The notes under the pieces were generated by a model. It ran no database searches and had not been told where the DNA came from. It saw nothing but the letters and a program-made list of their open reading frames with translations. Made by a program: the position numbers and the translations under genes. Positions 1 to 10,102 of a stretch of DNA of 64,000 bases are shown piece by piece (within the stretch, counting starts at the first letter, position 1; the number at the start of each line of letters is the position of its first letter). Origin of the DNA: Cryptomeria japonica (lineage: Eukaryota; Streptophyta; Pinopsida; Cupressales; Cupressaceae); assembly GCF_030272615.1 (NCBI RefSeq), contig NC_081408.1:310538383-310602382 (forward strand), read 5' to 3'.

Positions 1-1759
1 AGAAGTGACACGGTTTTATTATCTGTGAGGGTCGTAACAGGCTAAGTCAAAAGCCAAATAAGATGTATTCAATTGTAGAAAGAATGAAAAGGGTGGAAAC
101 ATTTGTGCATAGGCATGGTACTCGTGTATTTATGATCATGGGTGGTGGTGAATTATAGTTGATTGTTAGAAATTGTCACAAGCCACAACATCCCATTTCC
201 ATTTCATGATGTAAAGTTACATGTAGCATGCTTGAGTTTTATCCTAAACAAGTTTTGTTTTGAATTTCTTTACATGTGACCTAATAGATATTATTGCATG
301 TGAGGGCACTCAAAGAATGGAAAGATGTAAAGTTCTAGGTGAATGGAGATCAAAGTTTATAGTGGTCAGATGGTGATATAGTGGCAAATAGAAGTGGGAT
401 GCTTTGAAAAGGGATTCATTAAAGAAACACTACTTTCTATATTGTGAAGAACATCAAATTTGTTCCAAATAAGACTTAAGACTACCAATGATGGAAAACA
501 CCAACTCGCGAAGATTTGAATAAAGTCAAGTGATAACAATCAAGAGAAGATACTTAGTAGATGTAGAGGTGGTTCGAGAGCATCTCCTCAAAGATAGGTT
601 ATTGGTGGACAAATATTTCTTCGTGTCAATGATCATTTTATCAATGCATGGGCATATTGCAACAATCAATCCCTTAAATTCTTATGGAGAACCTCAAGGT
701 TGTCTTTTCCTTTCAAATGGGAAGACATATTGAAAGTCCAAATGAAGTGGATGAAGACAAAGAAGTACCTCAACATAACTTATTACTTTGTTTTTCATCA
801 AAATTCTAAAGTTTCAAGTTGTTCTTTTTGTAAAAAGTGACTTATGTTGCTTATTGTAACCAAAGGTTAGGAAGTTGACTTTTCCTGCGCGTAAGTGTGT
901 AAGTTATTAACTCATTGAGATTCACGCAAAAAAGAGTTAGTTATTAACCCAGGATTAAATTTAGTCACTAAGGTGGTTATTCTAGGAAGCCTATAAATAC
1001 AAGGCTATTTCTAATGTAAAGCAGGGGGACTCTTACAGAGGGGGAAAACTTTGCAGAATTTTGTAGAGAAACTAAGTGAGATATTTTGATGTTTATACCT
1101 TTGTATTAAGGGGGTTTTGAACTTGTATCTTTTCAAAAAGGATAATGAAGAATGCATTAAGTTTGTGTATCTTGAATGTACTCATGAGTTATCATTATTA
1201 ATTTCTTGTATATTGAATTAGTAATCCCTTTATGCATTGGTGAAATCTATTGATGAAACACATCATTTCATGGTATCTTGACTTGCATGTTTTAGTACAA
1301 CCTATCTCTTCATGTGTCGAGGTTTATTATACTTCTTTCATCATTTTTGCATGACTAACCTTTTTGGTTGTAACCCCTTTTGTGATTTTTATCATTTATG
1401 GAATCCTACTTGGTGTTCGTATGTCTTCTAGTAGTTTTTCTGTTATTAATCTTGTTTAAGCTCTATGTTTTCTCCTTTATGTACTTTCAGGTTAAAAGTA
1501 CACAAAAATCCTAATTACCCCTATCATGTGAGGGACCTGCCCCTCTCAAACGCAGAGGAAGATCATGTTTCACATAACTATCTCTCCAATTGTTGGAACA
1601 TTTGTCACTGCTCATCGAGCAAACAGGGCCAGTTTCAGGTAAATGACCATAGTGACAAATTTGTTTACCAAAACAGTGATAGAGGAATTTCCTTCAAAAT
1701 TTCTACTAAGGCTTTCTTATATATATCTATGTGTAACAAAATTGGCTCTTCAATCTCAT
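1..1759. other. Unassigned repeat-like DNA with an LTR-like promoter
   Basis: I find no recognisable protein here. A 67-codon open stretch at 530-733 (+) has no motif I know and is probably chance. The segment from about 900 to 1200 resembles the U3/R part of a plant LTR: a TATA box, then a GA-rich stretch (AGAGGGGGAAAA) and T-rich DNA. Neither LTR ends nor a primer site are visible, so no element is called. It may be part of the internal region of element A, whose 3' LTR is not in the window, or a separate old insertion. Confidence 0.4.
991..1000 (+). promoter_or_regulatory. TATA box, probably of an LTR promoter
   Basis: The decamer CTATAAATAC is a good plant TATA box. The identical decamer occurs at 24429-24438 and 34569-34578, each at the start of what looks like a transcript leader. 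No downstream gene is recognised, so an LTR promoter is the likeliest source. Confidence 0.4.
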
Positions 1760-3446
1760 TCTACTCATTATCCTCTAAATCTTCATAATAAATGGATATA
1801 TTCTTCAAAATTCCATCCTTGGTTATTTCATCAATCAATTCAGCACAACACATTGAAGTCTTACTAGATTCAGTAGCATCATCGCTCTTCTTCTTCTTGT
1901 TGTGGGTTGCCAAAGTGGATGTGACTAGTTTCCTCTTCTGAATAGGTTTCCTTGCCAGAGGTGGGGGTGCAGTAGGTTTTGTTACTTTTCTCACAAGATT
2001 CCTCCTTGGTTCCACCTTCTTCTCCTCTATCAGAGCCTAGTCAAATTTATTTCTGTGTACCCTTCTAAATGCTAGAGGTTCATTATCCTCTAGACCAGAG
2101 TCAGAAAATGATAGAATAAATGAAAGTGTTGGGCCTCTTTGCCTCAGTAGCACTAACCATTGCCGATTCCTTTGCTAGTTTGGATCCAAAACCCAGTTCA
2201 GTGTCTATCTTATGGATTACATTATGTACAAATGTAGACATCTTATCAATTTTCTTCTCTCTTCTTTTCCTGTCGAAGCCAATATTGACTTCAAGAATCT
2301 TTTCCTCAAAAGTACCAGAGTGTTATGTCTTATCATCCAATGGAGCTTCAAGCAACATTTTTGCATAAAGTTCAAAAATGCTATCATCCACTGCATATCT
2401 AAGCTCAGTGACCCATATGGTCCTAGGTTCTACTACCTCCATAAGAGTTTCATCAGTCTTCACCATAAAATAGATATCAGTGGAGTACTTCTCCAAAATA
2501 TGCTTTGATATTGTTTCCCTCTGTCTCATATTTTCCTGAAATGTTTTGAAATAACCCCAAAGATTTTCATCCCTTCCAGTACCAAGACCGATGATTGCTT
2601 CCTTGATTTGCATACCTACCGGTATGTCATGAGCCCAATGCTTCTTCCCTAGAATGGGTAGCTCATTTATGAAGTATAGCATTAAACAAACAATGAGATT
2701 TCTGAACCTAAAAGTTCCTTTCTTAACACTCTTAATCTTTCCAAGATTCAGTATTAGTTCACTTCTCAGCCATTCACATAAGTCATACTTCTCATTATTC
2801 ATTAACATCTGATAAGCAGCATGGATACAAGAACTAGCAACATAGTTCAATCAACTTGATTGAGTTACCTTATAGCCGATTATCATGCTGACAAATTTCA
2901 CATCAATGTCTTTGATTGTGATGACCCTCATAGATCTTCCATCATGGGCTGCATCACTAAGATTCTCAACCGTAGTGGTGGAAATTTTCTTGCTAGGTTA
3001 TTGGCTAACTTTGGGTAAGTCAGTGACTACTTGAATTTCTTCCTTTGTGATCATGTAGGGTCGATCTAGCTAGATAAACTCATTATGAACCCTACTCAAA
3101 ACATATCTGATCACCTTATCCTTGAATTTTGGTATGTCTATGATACCGGTTAACCCTAGATCTTCAATGATCTTATATTTTGGCTTGATTGTTCTAGAGC
3201 TTCCCAGTGTCACAGATTGATACATGCCCTATATCTCTTTTGTACCTAGATCCTTCAAGGTGCAGTGAATATATGCCCTTACATCTTTGACATACATCAC
3301 GTCATCGGGCACCCTAAAGAATGCACCCACAGAGTCTTCTTCTTAGCTATTTGGGGAACTTCCTTGAAAATGGGTCTCAGCCTATCCTTAAGTTCAACAA
3401 TGGTGGGATTTGCAATGAAAGTAGGAGCACATGATCTAGATGCCAT
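1760..3446 (-). pseudogene. Element A second ORF, unidentified protein, decayed
   Basis: The likely start is the ATG at 3446-3444 (MASRSCAPTFIANPT). It follows about 540 bases that look like an untranslated leader, with short repeats of AGATCTCTTCT. The frame can be followed for about 560 codons with a shift near 3320 and in-frame stops, several of them TAG where Gln would fit. The best preserved block is 2850-2323 (175 codons). It has conserved-looking segments such as HAAYQMLMNNEKYDLCEWL, then FRFRNLIVCLMLYFINELP and HWAHDIPVGMQIKEAI. The C-terminal part (2015-1761) is basic and low complexity (KRKLVTSTLATHNKKKKSDD), perhaps a nuclear signal. I do not recognise the family. It sits where some plant LTR elements carry an env-like or captured ORF; that is position only, not evidence of function. 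Confidence 0.5.
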
Positions 3447-3989
3447 TTCGAAGAGATACCTGAAAAAATGATCACCGATGTGAATATTTGATTGCTTCTC
3501 AGATGATTGCTGAAAATCCTTTCAAAATGCCTTTTCTCACTCTTAATCACTTGAGATTCACCTTTTCTTCACTCTGAATTGCTTAAATTCTAGGTGAGTG
3601 AAAATGAATTCACTTTCCCCTTTTTATCAATGAGTAAACCCTAATCCTTCATTGTCATAAATGCTTCACGATGTACCCTACCAGATGTCGGGTAAACCTT
3701 CGTCAATGATTAAGAAAACTCTCTAGATCTCTTCTAGATCTCTTTCAGATCTCTTCTAGGGAATATGCAAGATCTGCAATAGATTTTCCAACCCTTAAGG
3801 TGTATGCCTCAGTTACCAGTGGAATTTCCTATCGGTGCAGGAATGCTCTGTTCTACCAGTGTAGATCCATCTCCACTTGGTTCTTTAGACTTTCTAACCC
3901 ATCTCTTGGTGTGATCTTATTGTATTTCATCTACGTTCTCCTTTCTTTTCTCATTTTCTTTATCATTGCTAACCGATTGAGTCTTGTTT

Positions 3990-4965
3990 CTGTAGTACTT
4001 AGAAATATGACCTATTTTGTTGCATGCATAACATGTAATATTGTTCTTTTGAATTGCTTTAACATATCCAATGTCATTCCTTGACCTTGATTATCCAAAT
4101 GACCAAACTTTCCATATGTATGACATTTGATATTCATTCGACAATCTTCTGATTTATGACCATATTTCTTGCAATTTGTGCATTGACCGGGAACATAATT
4201 TTAGTTTTGATTTGCTCTATTTCTACATTGTTTAGCCATATGCCAAAATTTATTACAAACAAAGCATTTACCATTGAATTTATAAGAATTAAATGGCCTT
4301 ACCGGTTTCCTCTGGTCTGATGAGTTCTACATATCGGTTGTCTAATCTTCATTTGCAGTACCAAAGCTTTCACCTTGTACAAATCCAAGTCCTCTAGAAT
4401 CATCATTCTGCCTTTGTCTTTTCAATAAGTCATCCAACTGTGCAACACTAATCTTGAATTATTCTTTTTACTCACTTGCAGTAGTCAGATCATCTCTTAG
4501 AGTAGTTATTTGTCTTTCAAGCTCTTGTTCATTATTCCAGGAGTGTACCAAATCAGTTCTCAATAGATTATTCTCATGAGTCAATCTGCCATATTCATCA
4601 AATTTGTTCTTTAGAGATATAACAAGATTTTCTTCCTTCTTATTTTTGTCCTCAATATCTTTTGATACCCTCATAGTTAGGTCTTACATTTCATTCTTCA
4701 TGAGCATGTTTTCTCGACTTAGTTTCTGACATTTTTCCTTAAGTGCATTTTTCTCTTCATCATCATGGTTTTGCAAAAGTTCCTTTCTCTTGGCTTGAGA
4801 AGATGATAACCTTTCTTGCAGGACAAGAATGAATTCATTAGCAGAATTCAATTCATCTTGCAATCTTAAATTCTTCATCCTTTCAGTGTCATAATCCTCA
4901 AGAGCCATCTCAAGTTGCTTCTCCATAGCCATGTTCAATGATTCCATTTTTAGGATCTTCCTCAA
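3990..4965 (-). pseudogene. Element A gag: coiled coil plus four zinc knuckles
   Basis: This is nucleocapsid-like protein of the retrotransposon particle. The minus-strand frame starts with MRKILKMESLN, about 40 bases after the primer site. About 165 residues rich in E, K, L, Q and N follow with a heptad-like pattern, a probable coiled coil, interrupted by a stop near 4680. CCHC knuckles come next: CFVCNKFWHMAKQC (4266-4225) and CTNCKKYGHKSEDC (4182-4141) are intact. A third (4125 downward) has lost its second and last Cys, and a fourth (4033-3992, shifted by one base) has its last Cys replaced by Tyr. Knuckle 4 lies in another frame, so at least one frameshift is present. The capsid-like N-terminal part usual in copia gags is not evident. 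Confidence 0.65.
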
Positions 4966-4992
4966 GCTGTTAAATTTCTTCCGAGGAACCAG

Positions 4993-5004
4993 GCTCTAAT
5001 ACCA
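4993..5004 (-). other. Primer binding site of element A
   Basis: The minus strand reads TGGTATTAGAGC two bases after the LTR end. It differs at one base from TGGTATCAGAGC, the complement of the 3' end of plant initiator Met tRNA. The C-to-T change may be decay. Confidence 0.75.
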
Positions 5005-5006
5005 AT

Positions 5007-5939
5007 TGTTGGGATCCAAGAACACTGAGAGGGGGGGTGAATCGGTGTTTTTCTAGTAAGATATGATTTTACCCTTTTATAACATACACATATAAATTGG
5101 TAAATGAAGAAACATATAACTTGAAGGAAATAAACCATCCATATAAATGAACACCATAACACACAAAATTTATACATGGAAAACCTCAAAGTGGAAAAAC
5201 CACAATGTGATTTGTGACCCATAATATCAGTTCACTAGCCATATGAAAGATATTACATAATATGGGGGCTTGCACATGCAGGAAGGTACACTACCTAGAG
5301 CACATTGCTCATTAGAGAAGAGTCTCACTGACTATAAGCTTCTGCTGAAATAAAACAGTAATAATGAACTGACAAAATACATCTACTATGCCAAAAAGAG
5401 TTCTAGTTATAGTTCTACTGTGTACCAGTTCATAAACCCTGAACACTTCTACCAGTATCTCCTCTCCTCCAAGAATACTTTCCAAACTATCCATAGATCA
5501 TTGCATGATATAAAATTCTCATACAAATGATCTACATACATATACTTTGCTTTACATAGTCTCCTATATCATTATTACAATATATCTCATATTTCTTTAT
5601 AATGACCTTAACAAACTAACCTATATACCCTTCACAAATAATATGCCTTATGTCAGCTTACAATTAATTACAAAAGATATACAATGTCCGCTTTAATAAT
5701 TACAAAATGATTTTACAAATAAAACTTCTTTCAGGTCCAAGACTGATGTCGACTTCACTAAAGTGTTGGATGTCAGTGTTGGTGTTGATGTAACCCTGGA
5801 TACTCCAATGTCGGTGTCTGTTGGTGAATGCCCCCTAGTGCCGATGTATGATTCCTTATGAATCTTGTTGCCAAGTTACCATGTTGCCATGTTTCCATCA
5901 ATGACAACATATGAATCCAACGAGTGTCAATTGCCAACA
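5007..5939 (-). repeat. 5' LTR of element A (933 bp)
   Basis: On the plus strand it begins TGTTGGGATCC and ends GCCAACA, so it has the TG...CA ends of an LTR in minus orientation. It is followed on the minus strand by a tRNA-Met-type primer site. Near its U5 end it carries a hairpin (5021-5028 with 5042-5049) and, further in, the CATGGAAAACC...CCAC palindromic motif (5175-5203); both are shared with other LTRs of the window. No second copy was found. Confidence 0.75.
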
Positions 5940-6710
5940 CTTACCTGATTAGGGGATTTCAATCTTCTATAATTGTTAGAAAACAATAGGAGTTTGCTGG
6001 TCTATTTGAATAGCATTAGACTTTCTTTTTCAGATCCTTTTCATGCTCCTATCTTCCTTTACTTAAACTGTAGATACATCATCCAGTTTGGCAACCATAC
6101 ACTCAACTTCAAATTTGCCAACTCTGTAACTAAACAACTCATCAACCTTATAAACAAATCAATTAGGTCGGTAATAGAACAAAAACCTAATTTTCTCATA
6201 GAGATTACAAACAAGTCAGTTCAAGTAGGACCATTGGATTACATAGCAATCTTTGCACATCAATCAAGAAAACCTCGATTGCTCCTTGATCACCACTTCA
6301 TCGAACTCAGTAATTCATCACACGCTTTGCCTTACATGCAATATACTTGCTCATTCCCTAAACAAAAACAATTTCAACAACATGCCAAAATCACTTTGAA
6401 ACTCTCTTCATACAATAATCATACATGTCATAATCATTATCGCTCATTATTAGATCATAAAATAACATAACCAATTCACCGAACTTAATCAGTTAGGGTT
6501 TATCAAATCAACAGGTAGGGTTTACCAGTTCAGATCTTCAATACATAGCAATACGGGTTCACTCCACAAATTCTTCCTACCGGTTATAGTTTCCTTCACT
6601 AGTTCTTCCTACCGGTTACAAAACATCATTACAACAATGTCATTACTGGTTAATTGACATCAATGACAACATAGCATATCATTACTGCAATCTTCATGCA
6701 AATGCCAACA
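5940..6710 (-). repeat. Fragment of a family C LTR
   Basis: This segment matches 61.2-61.97 kb at moderate divergence, for example TTGTTAGAAAACAA, CATTTTCATGCTCCTATCT-type text and the shared end TTGACATCAATGA...AATGCCAACA. Its right end at 6710 is the true LTR end (TGTTGGCA on the minus strand). Its left part is missing where it abuts element A. The open stretch at 5973-6470 is an accident of LTR sequence and not a gene. Confidence 0.7.
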
Positions 6711-7860
6711 AAGAGCAGGTGGATAACCTCTTTGGGATTCTAGGGTTTTGGAGTCTTGAAGGCAAAAGAAAGCAACAAGGATGGACTTTGGGATTCTTGC
6801 AACCCGAATTCCCAAAGCTTGGAATTGGACTAGAAGTAAGGATATCAAAACTTCAAGAACCCAAAGTTCTCAAGAATCAAAGAACCCTAAATGCCAAAGA
6901 ATCGACATAATGAAACAAAAACTAAGACTAACCCTAACACACACATGCACAAAAAATAAAAAAGAATAAAAACAAAGGGCAAAACAACACAAGGAGACCA
7001 ACCTAAATGAAAGAAGACAAGCATGATGAAAAGTGAGTTGAAGAGTACCAAGATCATTAGAGAGCAAAAAGGGTTCAAAGAAGGAGAGGCACACAGAGGA
7101 TCTTAAATTAGGTCATGACAGTAACTTATAGCCCCCCCCCCGCCCCCCTTAGCACATGAGATGGAGAATGCTTTGGGATTCTGAGGTTTCAGAGTTCTAG
7201 AGAAGGAACAAAACAAATGGAGAACTTTGGAGTTTTGGGAATCTGGGATCCCAAAGCACTTGAAATAGAAAAGAGGGAGAGTTCAAGGTTCTGGAATTCT
7301 AGAATTATAAAGCCTTAAAAGACAACAAAGAATGCACTTTGGGATTCTGGGGTTGTAGAGTTCTGAAGAGAGAAGGGAAAGCAAAGAACTCTAGAACTTT
7401 GGGATCCTGAAATCTTGGAGAAGGAAAACAAAGGAGAGAAAAATAGAGGAAAACCTAAGGAAAGGGAAAACAGAAAAAGGGGGTCCCCCATTTCAAAGGC
7501 CAAAATGGAGGGGAGGAGTATGCAAAGCATAACAAATGGAAAGTTTCTAGGAAAAATGACTCTAGGCATTTTAGAACTTTAGATACTATGCCTAGCATTT
7601 CCATTCCATGCTACCTATGCTTAGGGGAAAATATTAAAGTTTTTTCATAGCTAGACCGAAGGTAGAGATGGAGCAAGATCATTTTCAAAAGGCTCAAACA
7701 TTTACACAGTGATTCATTACCCCACCATAGGGACCTCAAAGGTAGCTCAAGGAATTCATAAGCAGACTATGTGGGTGAAATAATAATATGAGTCTCGTGC
7801 AATATTGTCCTGGGCATAGCTCTGCTAGAACCTAGACATCTATAGCCCTGGCAGAGTTAT
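6711..7860. repeat. Purine-rich degenerate repeat region, no gene
   Basis: A loosely repeated phrase, CTTTGGGATTCT followed by GGAGTTCTAGAG-like text, recurs from about 6725 to 7420 in both polarities of wording. A run of C and CCCG occurs near 7131-7148. Open stretches on both strands are low complexity (hydrophobic S/F/L-rich readings on the minus strand) and not convincing. The last 60 bases contain CTAGACATCTATAGCCC, which is found again just after element B. Confidence 0.45.
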
Positions 7861-8276
7861 TGTTGGTATTTTTGTATGGTTTTGTCATTGATGTAAACAC
7901 CTACTAAAACACTAGCACTTTGGAGATCCAACAACATTCACTGGCAAGCAAGTAACTATTGTACAATTACTGGTATATGGCACATCAACAAGATATATTG
8001 ATCACCGACACTTGGAATGGCATGGAAGACAATTGGTAATATCAAAGACATCATGTGGACATCTTGTCTTTATGAATTGATCATTGGTATATTCATATTT
8101 TCATATTTTCTTTTACCGGCAAATAGGTCTAGGGTTATCCAGGGTTACATCGACAGGTTTATCTTTTCCAGATTAGCATGGCATGCTATGGAGATGATTA
8201 ATTATTGTTGTAAATGCATTAAGCCGACATGTTCAATTAGTTATTGCATCAGATATTATATTGGTCTTAGGTTATG

Positions 8277-8285
8277 GTATAAATG
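8277..8285 (+). promoter_or_regulatory. TATA box in 5' LTR of element B
   Basis: GTATAAATG in the context GGTTATGGTATAAATGTAAG is conserved in the 3' LTR at about 13912-13920. Its position, with about 570 bp of R/U5 downstream, fits an LTR promoter. Confidence 0.5.
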
Positions 8286-8812
8286 TAAGATCTTATTTGT
8301 AAGATCAAGTGTGGAATGCGAAAAAGGATTGTGTGAAGGTATATGCAAGATTAAGTAGAGCTATATACGACGACATCATTTGAAGGTGAAGCTAGGTTTT
8401 TGTGGAAGCATATCAGCATTACACTGGTACTGAGAAGATGCTATTTTGTGTAGTACATTATTATTGGGTTTAACCATCCAACTGTAGTCAATGTGACTCC
8501 CATTTTGTGTTTGAGCAGTGAGCTCTAGGCTGTTGGCCTTTTTGCATGTGCAGACCCCATTTATGTACACTTACTATCTATAGTAGTATCATCTAATTGT
8601 GGGTAAGGTTTCCCACCATGGTTTTTCCCCTTACACGGTTTCCACATACAAATATTGGTGTTATGTGTTGTGGACAACTTTGTGTTTATGTTTCATGCAT
8701 TAATCTTTACTGGTATAGCAATTAACTATTAAAACTATCTACCGACATACTTAACTAGTTTACCGGTATTAAGCATTAAGTTGGTTAAGTTTTTTTTGGT
8801 TTTAATTTATTT

Positions 8813-8844
8813 GACAACTGATTCAGCCCACGCTCTCAGTTGTC
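8813..8844 (+). other. U5 terminal hairpin, element B
   Basis: Arms GACAACTGA and TCAGTTGTC are perfectly complementary (9 bp) around a 14-base loop, 14 bases before the LTR end and just upstream of the primer site. The counterpart in the 3' LTR (about 14459-14475) is destroyed by a deletion of the loop and distal arm. Equivalent hairpins with other arm sequences occur in LTRs of the other copia families here. Confidence 0.7.
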
Positions 8845-8860
8845 TTTGGGACCTAACAAT

Positions 8861-8872
8861 TGGTATCAGAGC
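8861..8872 (+). other. Primer binding site of element B
   Basis: TGGTATCAGAGC, two bases after the LTR end, is an exact match to the usual plant initiator Met tRNA primer site. Confidence 0.9.
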
Positions 8873-8914
8873 TTAGTCCTCTTTTGCAAAAGTTTAATAG
8901 ATTGAGGAGATCCA

Positions 8915-9985
8915 ATGTCTACTAACTATTTCAGAAAGGAGAGTCCTAAACTTGATGGAACTAACTATGGCATATGGAAGATCAGAATGGAGACACATTT
9001 GAATTGCATTGGAAAAGACATGTGGGAAGTTACAAAGAATGGTTATATTGCTGCTATACCTGGTCAGCCTAGTCTAGATAACTTAACAAAAGATGAGGAA
9101 AATGATTGCAAAGCAAGAGAAGCACTTTTGAGCGCATTATCAGATCAACAAATCATGGGACTATCAGATAGGTCTACTACTAAAGCTATTTGGGATCATT
9201 TGGAAACACTGATTGAAGGAGATTCCACAGTCAAAATTGCAAAACTTGAAAGCTTCCGAGTCAGGAATGAACATCTGAAAATGGAAGAAGATGAAAGGAT
9301 TTTTGCTTTTATGGAAAGAGTAAATGAAATTGTTTTGGGTATTAAATGTTGTGGAGGAACCTTAAGTGAGGATGAAATTGTTTCAAAAGTTTTAAGAGGA
9401 TTGCCACCGGCATAAAAAATGAAGGTTACTGCTATAAATGAGTTGAGAACAATGCCTAATACATCAGTAACTAGGGATACATTGATTGGAAAACTTTCAG
9501 CTTTTGAAAATGAAGAATTTGTTCCTGTTGCTACTATAAAGACAGATTTGGCCATTAAAGAATCAACATCATCTGCTCCATCATTTGAAAAATCTATTTG
9601 GAAAGCCTTTTATACAAGAGAACTTGAAGAAAGTAGGAAAGAAAATGAAAAACTTGAAGAACTTGAAGCACTATTTGCAAGGAAAATGCCTAAAGGTCCA
9701 GTTGGAAGTAAGTATGAAGGTAAATCACCCTTTAAATATTTTAACTACAATAAGATTGGTCATATGGCTTCAAGATGCCCTGATAGACATGCTAGACTAA
9801 GAGAAGAAGCTAGAAGAACATACAAGACTAACCTTGAATATTGGAGATACAAATTTAAGAAGAATAAAGACAAATCTTGTTACATTGCTGATGAAGGTGT
9901 GACTAATGATTCTGATGAGGATCCGACAGACAATGGATGGGTTTTTGTTGCTATAACAAAAGATCAACTGGCACCGATAGTATAG
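8915..9985 (+). pseudogene. Element B gag with damaged zinc knuckle
   Basis: Capsid-type copia gag: residues 1-167 include KLDGTNYGIWKIRMETHL and KAIWDHLETLIEGDS, the usual UBN2/DUF4219-type pattern. A TAA at 9413 interrupts it, and the same frame resumes at once (KMKVTAINELRTM). A charged, coiled-coil-like stretch (about 9600-9690) precedes the nucleocapsid knuckle at 9737-9778. The knuckle reads YFNYNKIGHMASRC, so both leading Cys codons have become Tyr (TGY to TAY) while His and the last Cys remain. RNA binding by this knuckle would be lost. Confidence 0.85.
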
Positions 9986-10102
9986 GCTCTGGCACCTAAA
10001 GTTGAAGTAAGGGATGAATGGATCATTGATTTAGGAAGCTCACATCATATGACAGGAGACAAAGGTAAATTCTTGAACTTTCAAGAATACAATTGAGGCT
10101 TA
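9986..10102 (+). pseudogene. Element B aspartic protease remnant
   Basis: The sequence WIIDLGSSHHMTGDK (Asp codon at 10028) matches the copia protease active site, normally WIIDSGCSHHMTG. The catalytic Asp is present, but Ser of the DSG triad is Leu, a one-base TCA to TTA change. A TGA follows at 10094. Confidence 0.75.

Larger units (their letters stand above)
1760..5939 (-). mobile_element. Element A: copia-like LTR element with gag plus an unknown ORF, no pol seen
   Basis: Read on the minus strand the order is LTR (5939-5007), primer site (5004-4993), gag (4965-about 3990), an apparent leader, then an unidentified ORF (3446-about 1760). I find no protease, integrase, reverse transcriptase or RNase H motif between gag and the second ORF. 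The element would therefore be non-autonomous, comparable to known gag-only or gag-plus-extra-ORF LTR elements. The 3' LTR is not seen, so the element is either truncated or continues past the left edge; the left limit given is only where recognisable coding ends. The first five bases beyond the LTR are CTTAC, and the same five bases occur at the matching point of the family C LTR near 61.2 kb. This suggests that A inserted into a family C LTR. Confidence 0.6.
7861..8858 (+). repeat. 5' LTR of element B (998 bp)
   Basis: Starts TGTTGGTATT and ends ACCTAACA. Compared with the 3' LTR it lacks about 50 bp near 8260 and 12 bp near 8430, but it keeps about 20 bp near 8825 that the 3' copy has lost. 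A TATA box (GTATAAATG, about 8277-8285) lies 0.4 kb in. The conserved motif ATGGTTTTTCCCC...GGTTTCCAC is at 8616-8647, and a perfect 9-bp hairpin at 8813-8821 with 8836-8844. The open stretch at 8017-8358 is LTR sequence, repeated in the 3' LTR at 13601. Confidence 0.92.

Noticed and set aside
8017-8358. 113-codon open frame in the 5' LTR of element B
   Set aside because: The same reading recurs in the 3' LTR at 13601 but is truncated by LTR indels; the region is promoter/R DNA.
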